From: Ophiosphaerella korrae
Taxonomy: Eukaryota; Ascomycota; Dothideomycetes; Pleosporales; Phaeosphaeriaceae
Assembly: GCA_028456385.1 (NCBI GenBank)
Contig: JALNQF010000389.1
Coordinates: forward strand, 1-36,289
Direction: 5' to 3'
DNA length: 36,289 bases
Position numbers and translations under genes: made by a program
In this document: positions 21,501 to 31,100 of the stretch, one piece after another
Numbering within the stretch: position 1 is the stretch's first letter
Layout of the letters: each line of letters starts with the position of its first letter
Notes under the pieces: generated by a model
What the model was told of the DNA's origin: nothing
Seen by the model: only the letters and a program-made list of their open reading frames with translations
Databases searched by the model: none

Positions 21501-24405
21501 ATTGAAGACTCAGCGACGAATGCACCCTTCCATCTCAGAGCTAGTCAGAGTCCCTCTCTATCAGGACTTGCAAGATCATCCCTCAGTGTTAGAATATCCG
21601 GAAGTCGATGGGATGCGAGATCGCTTATATTGGCTTGACCACCAAGAAAAAGAAGACCCGAGACCTGATCAGGCAGTCTCCTTATCCAAAACCAATACTT
21701 TCGAAGTGGATACGGTCGCCGCTCTTGTCTCACATCTTGTAAGGCAAGGAACGTATGGGAGTGAGGATATTGCAGTCATTACTCCATATCTGGGACAATT
21801 GCAGAAACTCAAGAAGCGACTAGCAAATTCCTTCGAGATTGTTGTTGGGGATCGAGATCAAGAAGAGTTGGAAGCTCAGGGACTTCAAGATGACCCGGAA
21901 ACTTCTGCAGGTGGCCAAGTCCAAGTCCGGAAAACGACGCTGCTTAATGCTCTAAGGATTGCTACCGTGGACAACTTCCAAGGCGAAGAGGCAAAAGTTA
22001 TTGTCATATCCTTAGTTCGGAGCAACGATAGGCGCAAATGTGGATTCTTGAAGACTTCTAACCGCATCAATGTGCTGCTGAGTCGTGCACGACATGGGAT
22101 GTACATCATCGGCAACTCCGATACCGCGAGACCTGTTCCCATGTGGGCTGAAGTACTCTCTATTCTAGAGCGCTCAAACAATATCGGACCAACGCTTGCA
22201 CTCTGCTGTCCTCGACATAGAGAAACACCTATTGAAGTCTCAGTGCCGGACGATTTCGCTCGGCTCGCCCCTGAAGGCGGTTGTGCTAAGAGATGCTCAT
22301 CGAGACTACTCTGTGGGCATTCCTGTCCTAATATGTGCCATTCTACATCTTTGCACAATGCAGTACGTTGCCTTGAACGCTGCCCAAGAACTAAGAAAGG
22401 TTGCGAGCATGAGTGTCCGAGACCTTGCGGAGATTTATGCGAGCCAAAATGCCAAGTCGTATTATTCGACATCCCTTTACCATGCACACACATCGCCAAG
22501 CAGCTGAGATGCCATGAGGCACAGATACCGAAGGAAGTTCGCTGTCAGGTCCAGATGGAACAAGTCATGGAGCATTGCAAGCATAAAATCCGAGTCCGTT
22601 GTCACGAACTGCCTTTGGATGTTGATTACCCCTGTTCAGCAACCTGCGGAGCAGCGCTGACTTGTGGGCACAACTGCACGCATGCTTGCAAAGATTGCAA
22701 TACCAGGGTTGACGGTGTGATTGTTGAGAAGATACATGGAGTTTGCAACACCCGGTGTGGAAGACCATACACGACCTGCAGTCACAGCTGCAAAGCTCAA
22801 TGCCACGGCGACATGCCCTGTCCTCTTTGCACGGAACCCTGCGACATCTGCTGTAATCATTCGAAATGCAGCAAGCTATGCCATGAGCCCTGCGCGCCAT
22901 GTGCTCAGGATTGTTCTTGGTCTTGTCCACATCGCGGACAGTGCCCGTTACCATGTGCAGTGCCCTGTGATCTGCTACCATGCTCAGAGCGTTGCGCAAA
23001 TATGTTGACTTGTGGGCATCGATGTCCGTCCATTTGTGGGGAGGTCTGTCCAAGTGATGCATATTGTCAGATTTGTGCACACCCAACGATCAGGGGAATG
23101 GTCGTTGACTTTATTTTGTCGTCCACTTTCGAGGAGGTCGATCTTGATGAGAACCCTTGCATCATACCATCCTGTGGACACATCCTCACCCTGGAGAGTA
23201 TGGATGGACACATGAGCATGTCAGATTTTTATACTATGAATGGCGAAGGCTCAATCGTAAGCCTGAAGAATAGTGCTGAACCATTCTCTGCCTCTGGTAT
23301 GAAAAGCTGCCCAACTTGCCGTGGTCCTTTACGAAACCTCAACCGCTACAGCCGTATTGTTCGTCGAGCATTGATTGACGAGGCAACAAAGAAATTCATC
23401 GTCTGGGCCAACATGGAATTCATCCCTCTGGCCACCAAGATGCAAGCAATCGAGGCAGAGCTCCGTGAGACTGCTGGAGGCAGCCAAAAGGCCTCCGATA
23501 AGGTATCGCCAGAAACTCTTCTATCAGGACCTCTTCAGTTAAAGGGGAGTCTTGACCACCAAATATCCCAGATCGGAACCCTTACGCGCAAAGAAAATCG
23601 ATATAAAACGATCATCGGGCTTCGAAGAGAGATCAAGAAGTTTCTGCAACAGGTCAACGAGAAAGAACAACCCTTTGGCCGTATTTACGACCTCGCTCAA
23701 GACGCCCGCAGACATCGTGGAATCAATATTGATTTAGACTCTAAAATCGATATTCTTCAGGTGCGCAACCGGCTTCTAACCACAGTACTGCTCATTAGAT
23801 GCGATTACACCATCCTCCTGACTTTCCTCAATGATCGGAAAGGCGGTACTAATGCAAGTTCTTCCCAAATCCAGGTCGATTTGAGTATCAACAGAAAGGA
23901 ATGCGAAGACTTGATGGCAGAATCTGATTCAAGAAACCAACCAGGAAACTATGTTGAGGGCATCTTGTACTGGGCACGGTTTCTCGCCCTCGAGCGGAGC
24001 CTCGCAGAGCCTAGATCAGAGCTCACACAGCTCTTGGAGAAGGCTAGAGAACATCTTCAACTCGCACATCAAATATGTGATGAATATCCCGGCCAAACTG
24101 CGGGCATGAGGAATGAAATTGAGGAAGTTGAGAAGATGCTGCGAGATTCGACATTCTATTTACCAGTGAGCAATGAGGAAAAAGCAGCTGTGTATGCGGC
24201 CATGGCGCTTGACTTTAGAGGCACTGGGCATTGGTATTACTGTGAGAATGGCCACCCATTCACGATTGGAGAGTGTGGTATGCCGATGGAAACCTCTCAA
24301 TGCCCACAATGTGGTTCTCCGGTTGGTGGCCGTGATCATGAGGCTGTTGGTGGTGTCAGACCTGCAACGGACTTGGAGCGTCAATTCGGTAGAGTCGGAA
24401 TTTGA
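18583..24405 (+). CDS. ZNFX1/Hrr1-like RNA helicase with CCCH, NFX1-type and RZ-type zinc fingers
   Basis: Exon 1 is only ATGCC (18583-18587). A 60-nt intron (GTGAGT..TAG, branch-like CTGAC) follows, and exon 2 is 18648-24405, giving 1920 aa. Without this splice the frame would start at Met57 and lose the N-terminal CCCH finger (C6, C14, C20, H24; C-x7-C-x5-C-x3-H). The SF1 UPF1-like helicase core has GPPGTGKS (617-624), CEEAG (879-883), GDHEQLRP (905-912), VDNFQGEE (1109-1116) and INVLLSRARHG (1142-1152). NFX1-type Cys/His repeats span about 1214-1478, a RING-like CxxxCGH..CPTC cluster about 1506-1559, then helical sequence, and a C-terminal RZ finger (C1867, H1871, C1887, C1890; C-x3-H-x15-C-x2-C). 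This is the ZNFX1 architecture. Animal ZNFX1 acts in RNA-virus sensing and small-RNA inheritance, and fission yeast Hrr1 in RNA-directed heterochromatin assembly. A role in RNA silencing here is inference. All catalytic motifs are intact. Confidence 0.93.
18588..18647 (+). other. Intron 1 of the helicase gene
   Basis: GTGAGT donor, CACTGAC branch-like site about 20 nt before the TAG acceptor, 60 nt long. Removing it joins ATGCC to the frame that runs into the CCCH finger and the long open frame. The total coding length becomes 5763 nt, a multiple of three. Confidence 0.85.
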
Positions 24406-24547
24406 TAGTAGAGACTTGGGGCTGTCAAGCGGGGTTTTCCCTAGCGACCGATGTCCTCAGTCGCCGCCCTGACAACGAAAACTTCAGATACACATTGGAG
24501 GCGACAACCAGGGATGGACTTTCGCAAATCTTCCGCCAATATTACAT

Positions 24548-24553
24548 AATAAA
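24548..24553 (+). terminator. Possible polyadenylation signal of the helicase gene
   Basis: AATAAA lies about 143 nt after the TGA stop. It fits a fungal poly(A) signal by sequence only. Confidence 0.4.
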
Positions 24554-25252
24554 GTACTGTCCGTGCGACTCCCATCTGGCTCAAGACCTCTTAGAAAATT
24601 CCTGAGAACTTTGATGGTGGCTGTGCCTGGAATCTCTTGGCGCCCGCAGCACCATTGTTCGAACAAGCTTCTCGGTTACCCAATCCGAGATGCGCTGGAA
24701 AAGTCAAAACGAAACTATAATTAACTAGTCTGGCATATTCCGGAATCGACTTTTACTCGGGAAATTACGTAATATTATAGAATACTAAAGAGCAGTATCC
24801 TAGAAATTTCTATCGCTATTACGTGCTGGTCATTTCTAAAGTAGAGCGTGTATATATATATCGGGACGTACCAGCAAAGTTCGTTGTCTCAGGAAGCTAC
24901 CTAGACGAGCCCTCAAAGGGGAGGGCATCACAGCGCTCATGATACGATACATTTGACGAATTCGAGTTGTGGAATGTCAATGCACAACGGATTACATCAG
25001 TATGCGCATAGGTTGTCATACATGTATGAGACAAAGTTGACATGCCAACACAGCCGATATGCAACGAAACTCAAGGTTACTACCCAAATTCCCTTTTTAC
25101 CAAAAACAGGAGACTAAGTCTTAGGTTATACCTCCATACCAGTACAATAGAGCCTGGGCTAACTCTACTGCAATACTACCCCATTATCCCTATTTAGTTA
25201 ACTTTTACTCCTCCTTGGGTTTCTCTACTATACTACTCTTATGCTCTATCTT
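24554..25252. other. Intergenic between convergent genes
   Basis: This is the shared 3' flank of the helicase gene (plus) and the rhodopsin-like gene (minus). No open frame is supported. A short TA run lies near 24849. The sequence around 25100-25250 is AT-leaning and pyrimidine-rich. Confidence 0.5.
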
Positions 25253-26326
25253 CTACAAGCTGTGCGAAGTAGTATCAAATACAGTAGTTTCCACAGTACT
25301 ATCCCCTACCTTAGTCTCGTCCTCTTGTATCGTACGCAATCTAATAGTGCGAAACCGGAACCGCGTAGCACCAAGCCTCCCTAGAACACGCTTCATGAGT
25401 GGTTTGAGGAATGGCGCGCAAGCCGCAACGACTAGAACCATCTCTTCGACACGGTACCACCACTGAAGCGGGATCCAATCCCTGAATTGCACTTCTCGCG
25501 GATTCCACTCGCTGATGTGGTAAATTTTCATCACACCGGCTATGGCCGCGATAGTACCAAAACCCATGAGCACAATTCCTAGTACACGCTCCAGGAGCGG
25601 GCGGTTCAATAACCAAAAGATACGGACAGGCATGATTGCAAAAATGAGATCGCTCAGCGTACCAAAGGCTTATGTATATTAGCGTTTGCTAAGTAGTAAT
25701 GATTACGCGAACCTACCTGCATATACGTAACCGTAGATCTGAGAAACTTGGTTTGACCAGCAGACTCCCCCGGGTACAGGCTCCCAAGACGCACGGACAG
25801 GGCGACAGGGCGACACTGCAGCAAGACGAAGATATTGGCACCGACTGGCATGACGACCTGGATGACGAGCAGGACCCAAAGGGTTATTGCCCAAGCCTTG
25901 GAGACGGGAAAGCTGAGGAGCATGTAACCTATCGATATTCGCGATAAGGACGATGCCCAGAACGACACGATACCCATGACAAAAGATAATTTCGCGATGT
26001 CAATCCGGGCTGCTGCTGAAATGTATTCATCGTAGCCCGACGCACCAAGGGCAATGTTTGCCAATTGTGTGGCCAGCGTAATCAGCGAACAGACCTGTGC
26101 GTCTTCTTTAGACCTAGCTCCAATCGTGGGGACACATGTTTGGGATTTGACTTACTAGCCCGGCTGTGACGAAGTAGTCAGAGGCAGCTAACCTAAACAC
26201 AGGGCGAATCCTAGAGTACATGCGAATTGTGTAGCTAATTAGGGCGATAGCTAGCAAGAACGAAATACCGATGAGTCCCGGAGTAGCATTGCTAGTGTTT
26301 TGCCGAGTGTGTTGTTCTGTCTCCAT
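25253..26326 (-). CDS. Fungal rhodopsin-domain (PTH11-like) membrane protein, 3 exons
   Basis: Minus-strand exons 26326-26156, 26094-25713 and 25668-25253 join to 969 nt (322 aa plus stop) in frame. Intron 1 (61 nt) has GTAAGT..CAG ends. Intron 2 (44 nt) has GTTCGC..AAG ends and a CTAAT-like branch site; the stronger-looking donor four bases upstream (GTAGGT) would break the frame. Features: helix 1 near residues 17-35 with RMYSRI, then ASDYF where the family usually has WDD[YF], about six more helices, FWASSLSRISIGYMLLSF, VLLQCRPV (the conserved Cys of this family), TYMQVAFGTLSDLIFAIMP, and a Glu/Thr-rich tail. Such proteins are GPCR-like receptors with unknown ligands. It is diverged from the 10.3-kb gene and is not a recent duplicate. 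Confidence 0.8.
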
Positions 26327-27450
26327 AGCCTCAGTGCAAAATAAAACGTCGTGGTCAACTAGAGATCACAGTATAACGAATGGTAAATAATTTCAGGGCT
26401 TGGTGTCCATGCTATGCTTTCTCATGCGATGAAATGGTCTTCCTGTAGTATTTATAACTCCTAGAGGGCGGGAAAATATGCCAACGATAGTTTGATCGGT
26501 GCGCGCAAAAGAAATACAGAGTTGTGCTTCTCACAATCGAGGGGTGTCAGCATGACTCGTATTAGAATTGACGTAAGGGGGCGCGCAGAGCCGAAATTGC
26601 GTGATTGGCTTGCATACGATTGTGGATGATTGAGTAGAGAAGGTGGTCCACGGAGCAGCAGAGCGGGGCTAATGTTTCGCAATACAGCAAACTGAAAACT
26701 ATTATACCTTACATAGCCACGCTTGACCTCTGTTGCTACGAGGAACGTCGGTAGAGGGAAGCTTTAGTTTCTGACATAATGTTACTGTGTTAGGGGACTC
26801 CTAAAATGTATATTGCTGAAATAAATTATCTCCTGCTCAGCGTGGACTATATGCTCTACCTGTCTATGTACAATTCCAGGCCGGATGATCGATTTAGGGG
26901 ATTTTGTTGTGGCGCGCAAGGTGTGCCACCTGTCATAAATTACCTATGCAGGCTGCGGAGTTGATGATCGATTGACCAATCGTAATTTGTATTCCCATAT
27001 CACGGTGGACTCGGCTGGGCGCTGTGGTCATCCACAGCGCATGCACATAAAAAGGAGACAATCGGGTTGGCGGAATTTGCGGGGAACAGGGTGTTGGTGC
27101 CAGAACACTAGGTCTATTGTGGCGCTATTATCAGCATCTGCAGGTAATACCGGGACGGGTCATGTTCCCCGCGCTTGGGCGTGCGAGTCGACCAATGGGA
27201 TGGGCGACACTAATTCCCTGCCTAAGCGACCACAGCAGTCATCCAGCTGCACGGGATCTCGATCGCATGCCAATATCCAGGGAGCGAAAGCCGCGGGCCT
27301 CGAACGGGAAGGTTATGCCTCACACAACGCGCTGGAGCCACCACGGTAAGCCACCTATTTCCGGAGTAGGAGAGCCACTTTTCATTCTCGGGCGGCTGGA
27401 AATTGTAGATAGTCGTACCGATAAGGCTTCGCAGCAGCGCCTTCGCGTAA
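26327..27450. other. Intergenic, no supported gene
   Basis: Two overlapping plus-strand frames of 125 and 112 codons (26972-27455) have no recognisable domain and overlap each other, so at most one is real. A 9-bp perfect hairpin (GCGCTGTGG, loop TCAT, CCACAGCGC) lies at 27019-27040. Nothing else is supported. Confidence 0.45.
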
Positions 27451-27495
27451 CGTAGGTGGCAAGCGAGTCGCGCACCTATCCCATCTTATTGTATA

Positions 27496-27771
27496 ATGGC
27501 TCCACGCGCTGCGCGTCAATTGCCTTCAAATGAATCAGATATCCAGCTTGCTATCTTATCTATTGATTCTAGCCAAATTCAAGGCGGTAGGCCAGCTGCT
27601 GCTATCTTCAGCGTTCCTGAATCAACGTTACGTAATCGACGCGCTAGACGGCACGCCTGACGCGATTACCAGCCTAACTTAAAGAAGCTTACTTAGATAG
27701 AAGAAGAGGTAATAGTTAAGTATGTCCTTAACCTAGATTCTTGTAGTTTTGCCCTAAATCTAGCTACTATA
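27496..27771 (+). pseudogene. pogo/Fot-like transposase, N-terminal relic cut by an LTR
   Basis: Reading from ATG at 27496, the frame gives a psq-type helix-turn-helix (SDIQLAILSIDSSQ, AAAIFSVPESTLRNRRA) and then the start of a CENP-B-like domain (NLKKLT.IEEEVIVKYVLNLD). These are typical of the DNA-binding N-terminus of fungal pogo/Fot/Tigger transposases. Two in-frame stops interrupt it, TGA near 27658 and TAG near 27694, at positions where family members usually have Arg (CGA) and Gln (CAG); both are C-to-T changes. The frame ends exactly where the LTR-like sequence TGTAACGGGG begins at 27772. No DDE catalytic domain remains on this side. Confidence 0.75.
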
Positions 27772-28237
27772 TGTAACGGGGCTCCAAGTCGTCGACTACC
27801 TAAAGTCCCTGAGGGGGGGGTTTGGTGGATTGGGGGTTTGGTGGATTGGAAGTTAATAACTAAGGTACGTGTAGTAATCGTGCAATAGGCTGTAAACAAT
27901 AAATAATTCCCAACAGGCGATGTCAAAGTATTGTCGCTCTTAGTTAGAGATTAGATTACTAATACTATCCTAATAATACGCATTATTACTAACTATATAC
28001 CTGTAAGGGAGTTATCCCTTATATCTCTTATTTTCGCACCAATGTTAGTAAGTTTGCAACTTACTAACATTTAACTACCTTTCTACTTTTAGTTAGCGCT
28101 TAGTAAGCTACTAGGTATATATACCTAGTACTTACTTAGATAGCTTTATCTACTATTTACTTGTTTTAGTTAATTGTTAAAACTACCTTATTAAGTTATC
28201 TTACGTAAAGTCTACCTTATAATTGTTATAGGCGTAA
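27772..28237. repeat. LTR-like copy of the gypsy family, variant 3' half
   Basis: It starts TGTAACGGGGCTCC, matching the TGTAACAGGTGCAC start of the LTR at 28841, and shares the block ATTACTAATACTATCCTAATAA through ACTATATACCT (about 27950-28001). The rest up to about 28223 does not match the other two LTRs. The end near 28224-28237 (TGTTATAGGCGTAA) is shared with the start of the next, inverted LTR, so that boundary is ambiguous. A G-rich insert (GGGGGGGGTTTGGTGGATTGG) lies near 27812-27848. It interrupts the transposase relic. Confidence 0.55.
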
Positions 28238-28840
28238 TGTCACGCTGTAGGCCGCAGTAGGCCGTAGCTGCGCAAAGCGCAAGCAAGGGCGAGGGCCCTT
28301 GGGCAATATATACTGTTCTACTCCTGTATTCAACGTTGTTAAATACTCGGTTACCTTTTTGGGTTTGTTTGGCGCAGTGGAGTAGAGCTGCTACATAACA
28401 CGTAACAAGAGAAATCGAGATAGAACTAATTAGTCCTAACCTAGGTGCTAACGAAGTATAGGACGAGCAGGGTAACAACCTTAATTAGGAAACTACTTAC
28501 AACTAGGACACGTAGTAGTAATCTATAATCACGTGTAAATAGATTAGAGTAATCTGTAATAACGTACAAATAGATTAAAGTAATCTATAGTTACGTGCAA
28601 ATAGATTAGTAGTAATCTATAGTGTTGTATAAATAGATTAGTATAAGTATATAGTTAATAGGACGCGCATTATTAGGATAGTATTAGTAATCTAATTTTT
28701 AACCTAGAACGCTAATACTTAATATTATACATATAAATCAACTATTGTTTATAGTTATTACTAATTACTATATAAGCTTTTGTTATTACCTCTTAATCTA
28801 CTAATAACTTAGAGGTTATTAAGAAGTCGACCCTAGTAAC
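28224..28840 (+). repeat. Inverted LTR (left arm of an LTR-LTR palindrome)
   Basis: This is the reverse complement of the LTR at 28841-29298: it starts TGTTATAGGCGTAA, continues after an insertion as CAAGAGAAATCGAGATAGAAC, and runs to AAGTCGACCCTAGTAAC. It lacks roughly the last 9-12 bases of a full LTR end. Most base differences between the arms are transitions. It carries the 163-bp insertion at 28238-28400. Confidence 0.75.
28238..28400. mobile_element. 163-bp un-RIPed LTR-like insertion with CGTAA target duplication
   Basis: It begins TGTCACGCTGTAGG and ends GCTACATAACA, giving TG..CA termini like a small solo LTR. It is flanked by CGTAA at 28233-28237 and 28401-28405, a 5-bp direct duplication. 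Removing it and one CGTAA restores the expected LTR end. Unlike the surrounding DNA it is GC-rich and keeps many CA and TG dinucleotides, so it arrived after RIP of the host repeat or was too short to be affected. Confidence 0.8.
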
Positions 28841-29298
28841 TGTAACAGGTGCACTAGGGTCGACTTCCTAATAACCTTTAGGTGTTAGTAGATTACGAGG
28901 TAATAATAAAAGCTTGTGTTGTAATTAGCAATAACTATAAACAATAGAAGATATCTTGCGATTGTCTTGTATTAGCGTTCCGTAGTTAAAGGATTGAATT
29001 ACTAATACTATCTTAATAATGCGCATTACTACTAACTATATACTTATATTAATCTATTCGTGCGATAATATAGATTGCTACTAATCTATTAGTACGTAAC
29101 TATAGATTACTTTAATCTATTTATACGTTATTATAGATTACTCTAATCTATTTACACGTAATTATAGATTACTACTACGTATCCTAGTTGTAAGTAGCTT
29201 CCTAATCTAGGTTGTTACCCTACTCGTCCTATACTTTGTTAGCACTTAAGTTAGGACTAATTAGTTCTATCTTAATTTCTCTTGTTACGCCTATAATA
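28841..29298 (-). repeat. LTR of the right gypsy copy (3' LTR)
   Basis: The plus strand starts TGTAACAGGTGCACTAGGGT and ends CTTGTTACGCCTATAATA (originally ..CA). On the minus strand a purine-rich tract, AGAGGAGGAGATAG (29312-29299), sits directly against it. That is the expected polypurine tract next to a 3' LTR and fixes the element's orientation. Four ~31-bp palindromic repeats lie inside (29050-29174). Confidence 0.8.
29050..29174. repeat. Four ~31-bp tandem repeats, each an internal palindrome
   Basis: The units are at 29050-29081, 29082-29112, 29113-29143 and 29144-29174. Each starts TAATCTAT and later has ATAGATT(A/G), with an ACGT-like centre, so each can fold on itself. They also occur in the inverted LTR arm (about 28520-28650) but are missing from the LTR at 2624-3008. 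Confidence 0.8.
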
Positions 29299-30159
29299 CT
29301 ATCTCCTCCTCTAGGTAGGTTCTAGTTTATTTATTTTAGAGCTAGAGTTATTAATCTAGTTTCTTTATTAATATAGAGTTCTTTATCTTCCTTTATACCT
29401 ACTAAGTTTACCTTTTATTATCTTTAATTAGTAGATTATATATTACGTTATAGTATTACTATATTTCTTTATTCTTATTATAAATCTTTAAATCTCCTTC
29501 TAGAGTATATTTCTTTAAAATATAGTAAGGCCTATAAAGTATATATTTATGCTAATACTCGTGCGTTTTATAACTTCTCTAGCGTGTCTCTTATAGAATA
29601 TAGGTTAATAATACTTATTTATGCGTCTATACTTATTTATAATAAAGAGAGCTATTAACTATACTTAAGATAAACTATCTAAATAAATTACTAAGGCTAA
29701 AAAGGAACGTAATTAGATTCTAAGTATATAAGTAAAAAATTACGCTTATCTAATTTGTCTTTATAAGACAAAGGCCTTAAATAATAAGAAGTCTATTGCG
29801 TAAGCTACTTTTATTAAGTCTAAGCTTAATTTTAAGGCTATAGTAGGGGCTACTCTTGTTATATTAAGCGTTCCTATTACCTCTCTATCTAGTAGTAGTA
29901 ACGTTAATTTTCTTAGTTTACTATAAGGCGCTCTAGAGGATTTTAATTTTAGAACTCTTCTAGTTTCTTAAAGTAGTTAAGGTTATCTTCTAGCTCCTAT
30001 GTATCTTCCTATAGTTCTCCTTTCTTGTCTATTCTTATCTACTTTACTAGGTAGTAATTTCTTCTATTATAGAATTAGTATTATAAGATTTCTTTAACTT
30101 CTTATTCTTCTTATTCTTTATATATATCTACTTTATATACTAGTAGTTTTACGTTTTAT

Positions 30160-31100
30160 AGTACTATCTTAAGTAGCGCTACGTAGAAGGTTAGGTATAT
30201 TCTTATCTTATCTAGTAACTTTAGTTTAAATATAACTAGTATAACTTCTTTCTTAATTTTATATAGTCCTATTTTAACGTAGTCTAGTTTAGAACTTAGT
30301 TATTTACTTTTTAAATTCTTTTATACTAACTATACTTTTTTTCTTTCTCTAAATTAAAGTCTTTTTTAGTATTTTTTATTATAGTACTTTGCTATCTAAT
30401 CTTATAAGAACTCTACGTCTTATCTTAGTTAATTGTGTATATCTCTAAGTCTATAAGTAAAGTTTTCTCTTCTTAGAGACTAGGATTCCTTAGTTCTTAG
30501 TATTTAATATATACTAGGGTTAAATCTATAGTTTATAAAGAAGGGTAATACTCTTATTACTATATTCTTTACGCTGTTGTATGCTAACTATACTATAAGT
30601 AGTAGCTGTACCTAGTTATTCTAGTTATAGTTAAGGTAACACCTTAAGTACTATTCTACTATCTAGTTTATACGTTCTAATTATCTATCTATCTATAGGT
30701 AGTATACTATTAATATTATATATCTAACTCCTAATTATACTATTATTGTTCCTTATAGTTTTAATATAAACCTTATATCTCTATCTATAATTATTTTGTC
30801 TAGTAGTCTATATTAACTAATTATAGTTCTTAGAACCTAATATATAGCAACCTCTATCCTACTTTTCTCTTTATATAGTCTAAAGTATAAGTACTTTATA
30901 AGTTTATTTACTATTATTAGGATTCTATTATATTTAACTCCTAATATTAGGTCTTTAGACTTAGGTAACTTTATAATAAAGTCTATTATAATAACTCTCT
31001 ATAGTTATTCTAGTATTTTAACTAGTTATAGTATTCTATATAGTGTATATCTACTATACTTATTTCTATAGTATTCTATATAGTCTTATAGTACTTCTAT
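30160..31100 (-). pseudogene. Integrase relic (core and C-terminal domain)
   Basis: Minus-strand reading at 30983-30960 gives DFIIKLPK, the start of the gypsy integrase core with its first catalytic Asp, then KSKDLILGVKYNRILIIVNKL. Upstream, YRNKYSRYTLYRIL matches the region after the HHCC finger, with Cys and His changed to Tyr. Downstream at about 30297-30160, SKLDYVKIGLYKIKKE to TFYVALLK is an uninterrupted C-terminal domain with GLYKI in place of GPYKI (Pro to Leu, a C-to-T change). Many stops lie in between. The enzyme would insert element cDNA into the genome. Confidence 0.75.

Noticed and set aside
21885..23211. Long antisense frames inside the helicase gene (up to 204 codons)
   Set aside because: They are shadows of the strongly conserved sense frame and have no domains of their own.
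4744..26326. Secondary-metabolite gene cluster
   Set aside because: No polyketide synthase, NRPS, terpene synthase, P450 or pathway regulator was recognised among the genes.
27496..28478. Idea of a CRISPR-like or defence array from spaced repeats near the LTRs
   Set aside because: The repeats are LTR segments and palindromic LTR units in a eukaryotic genome; there are no equal-length unique spacers.
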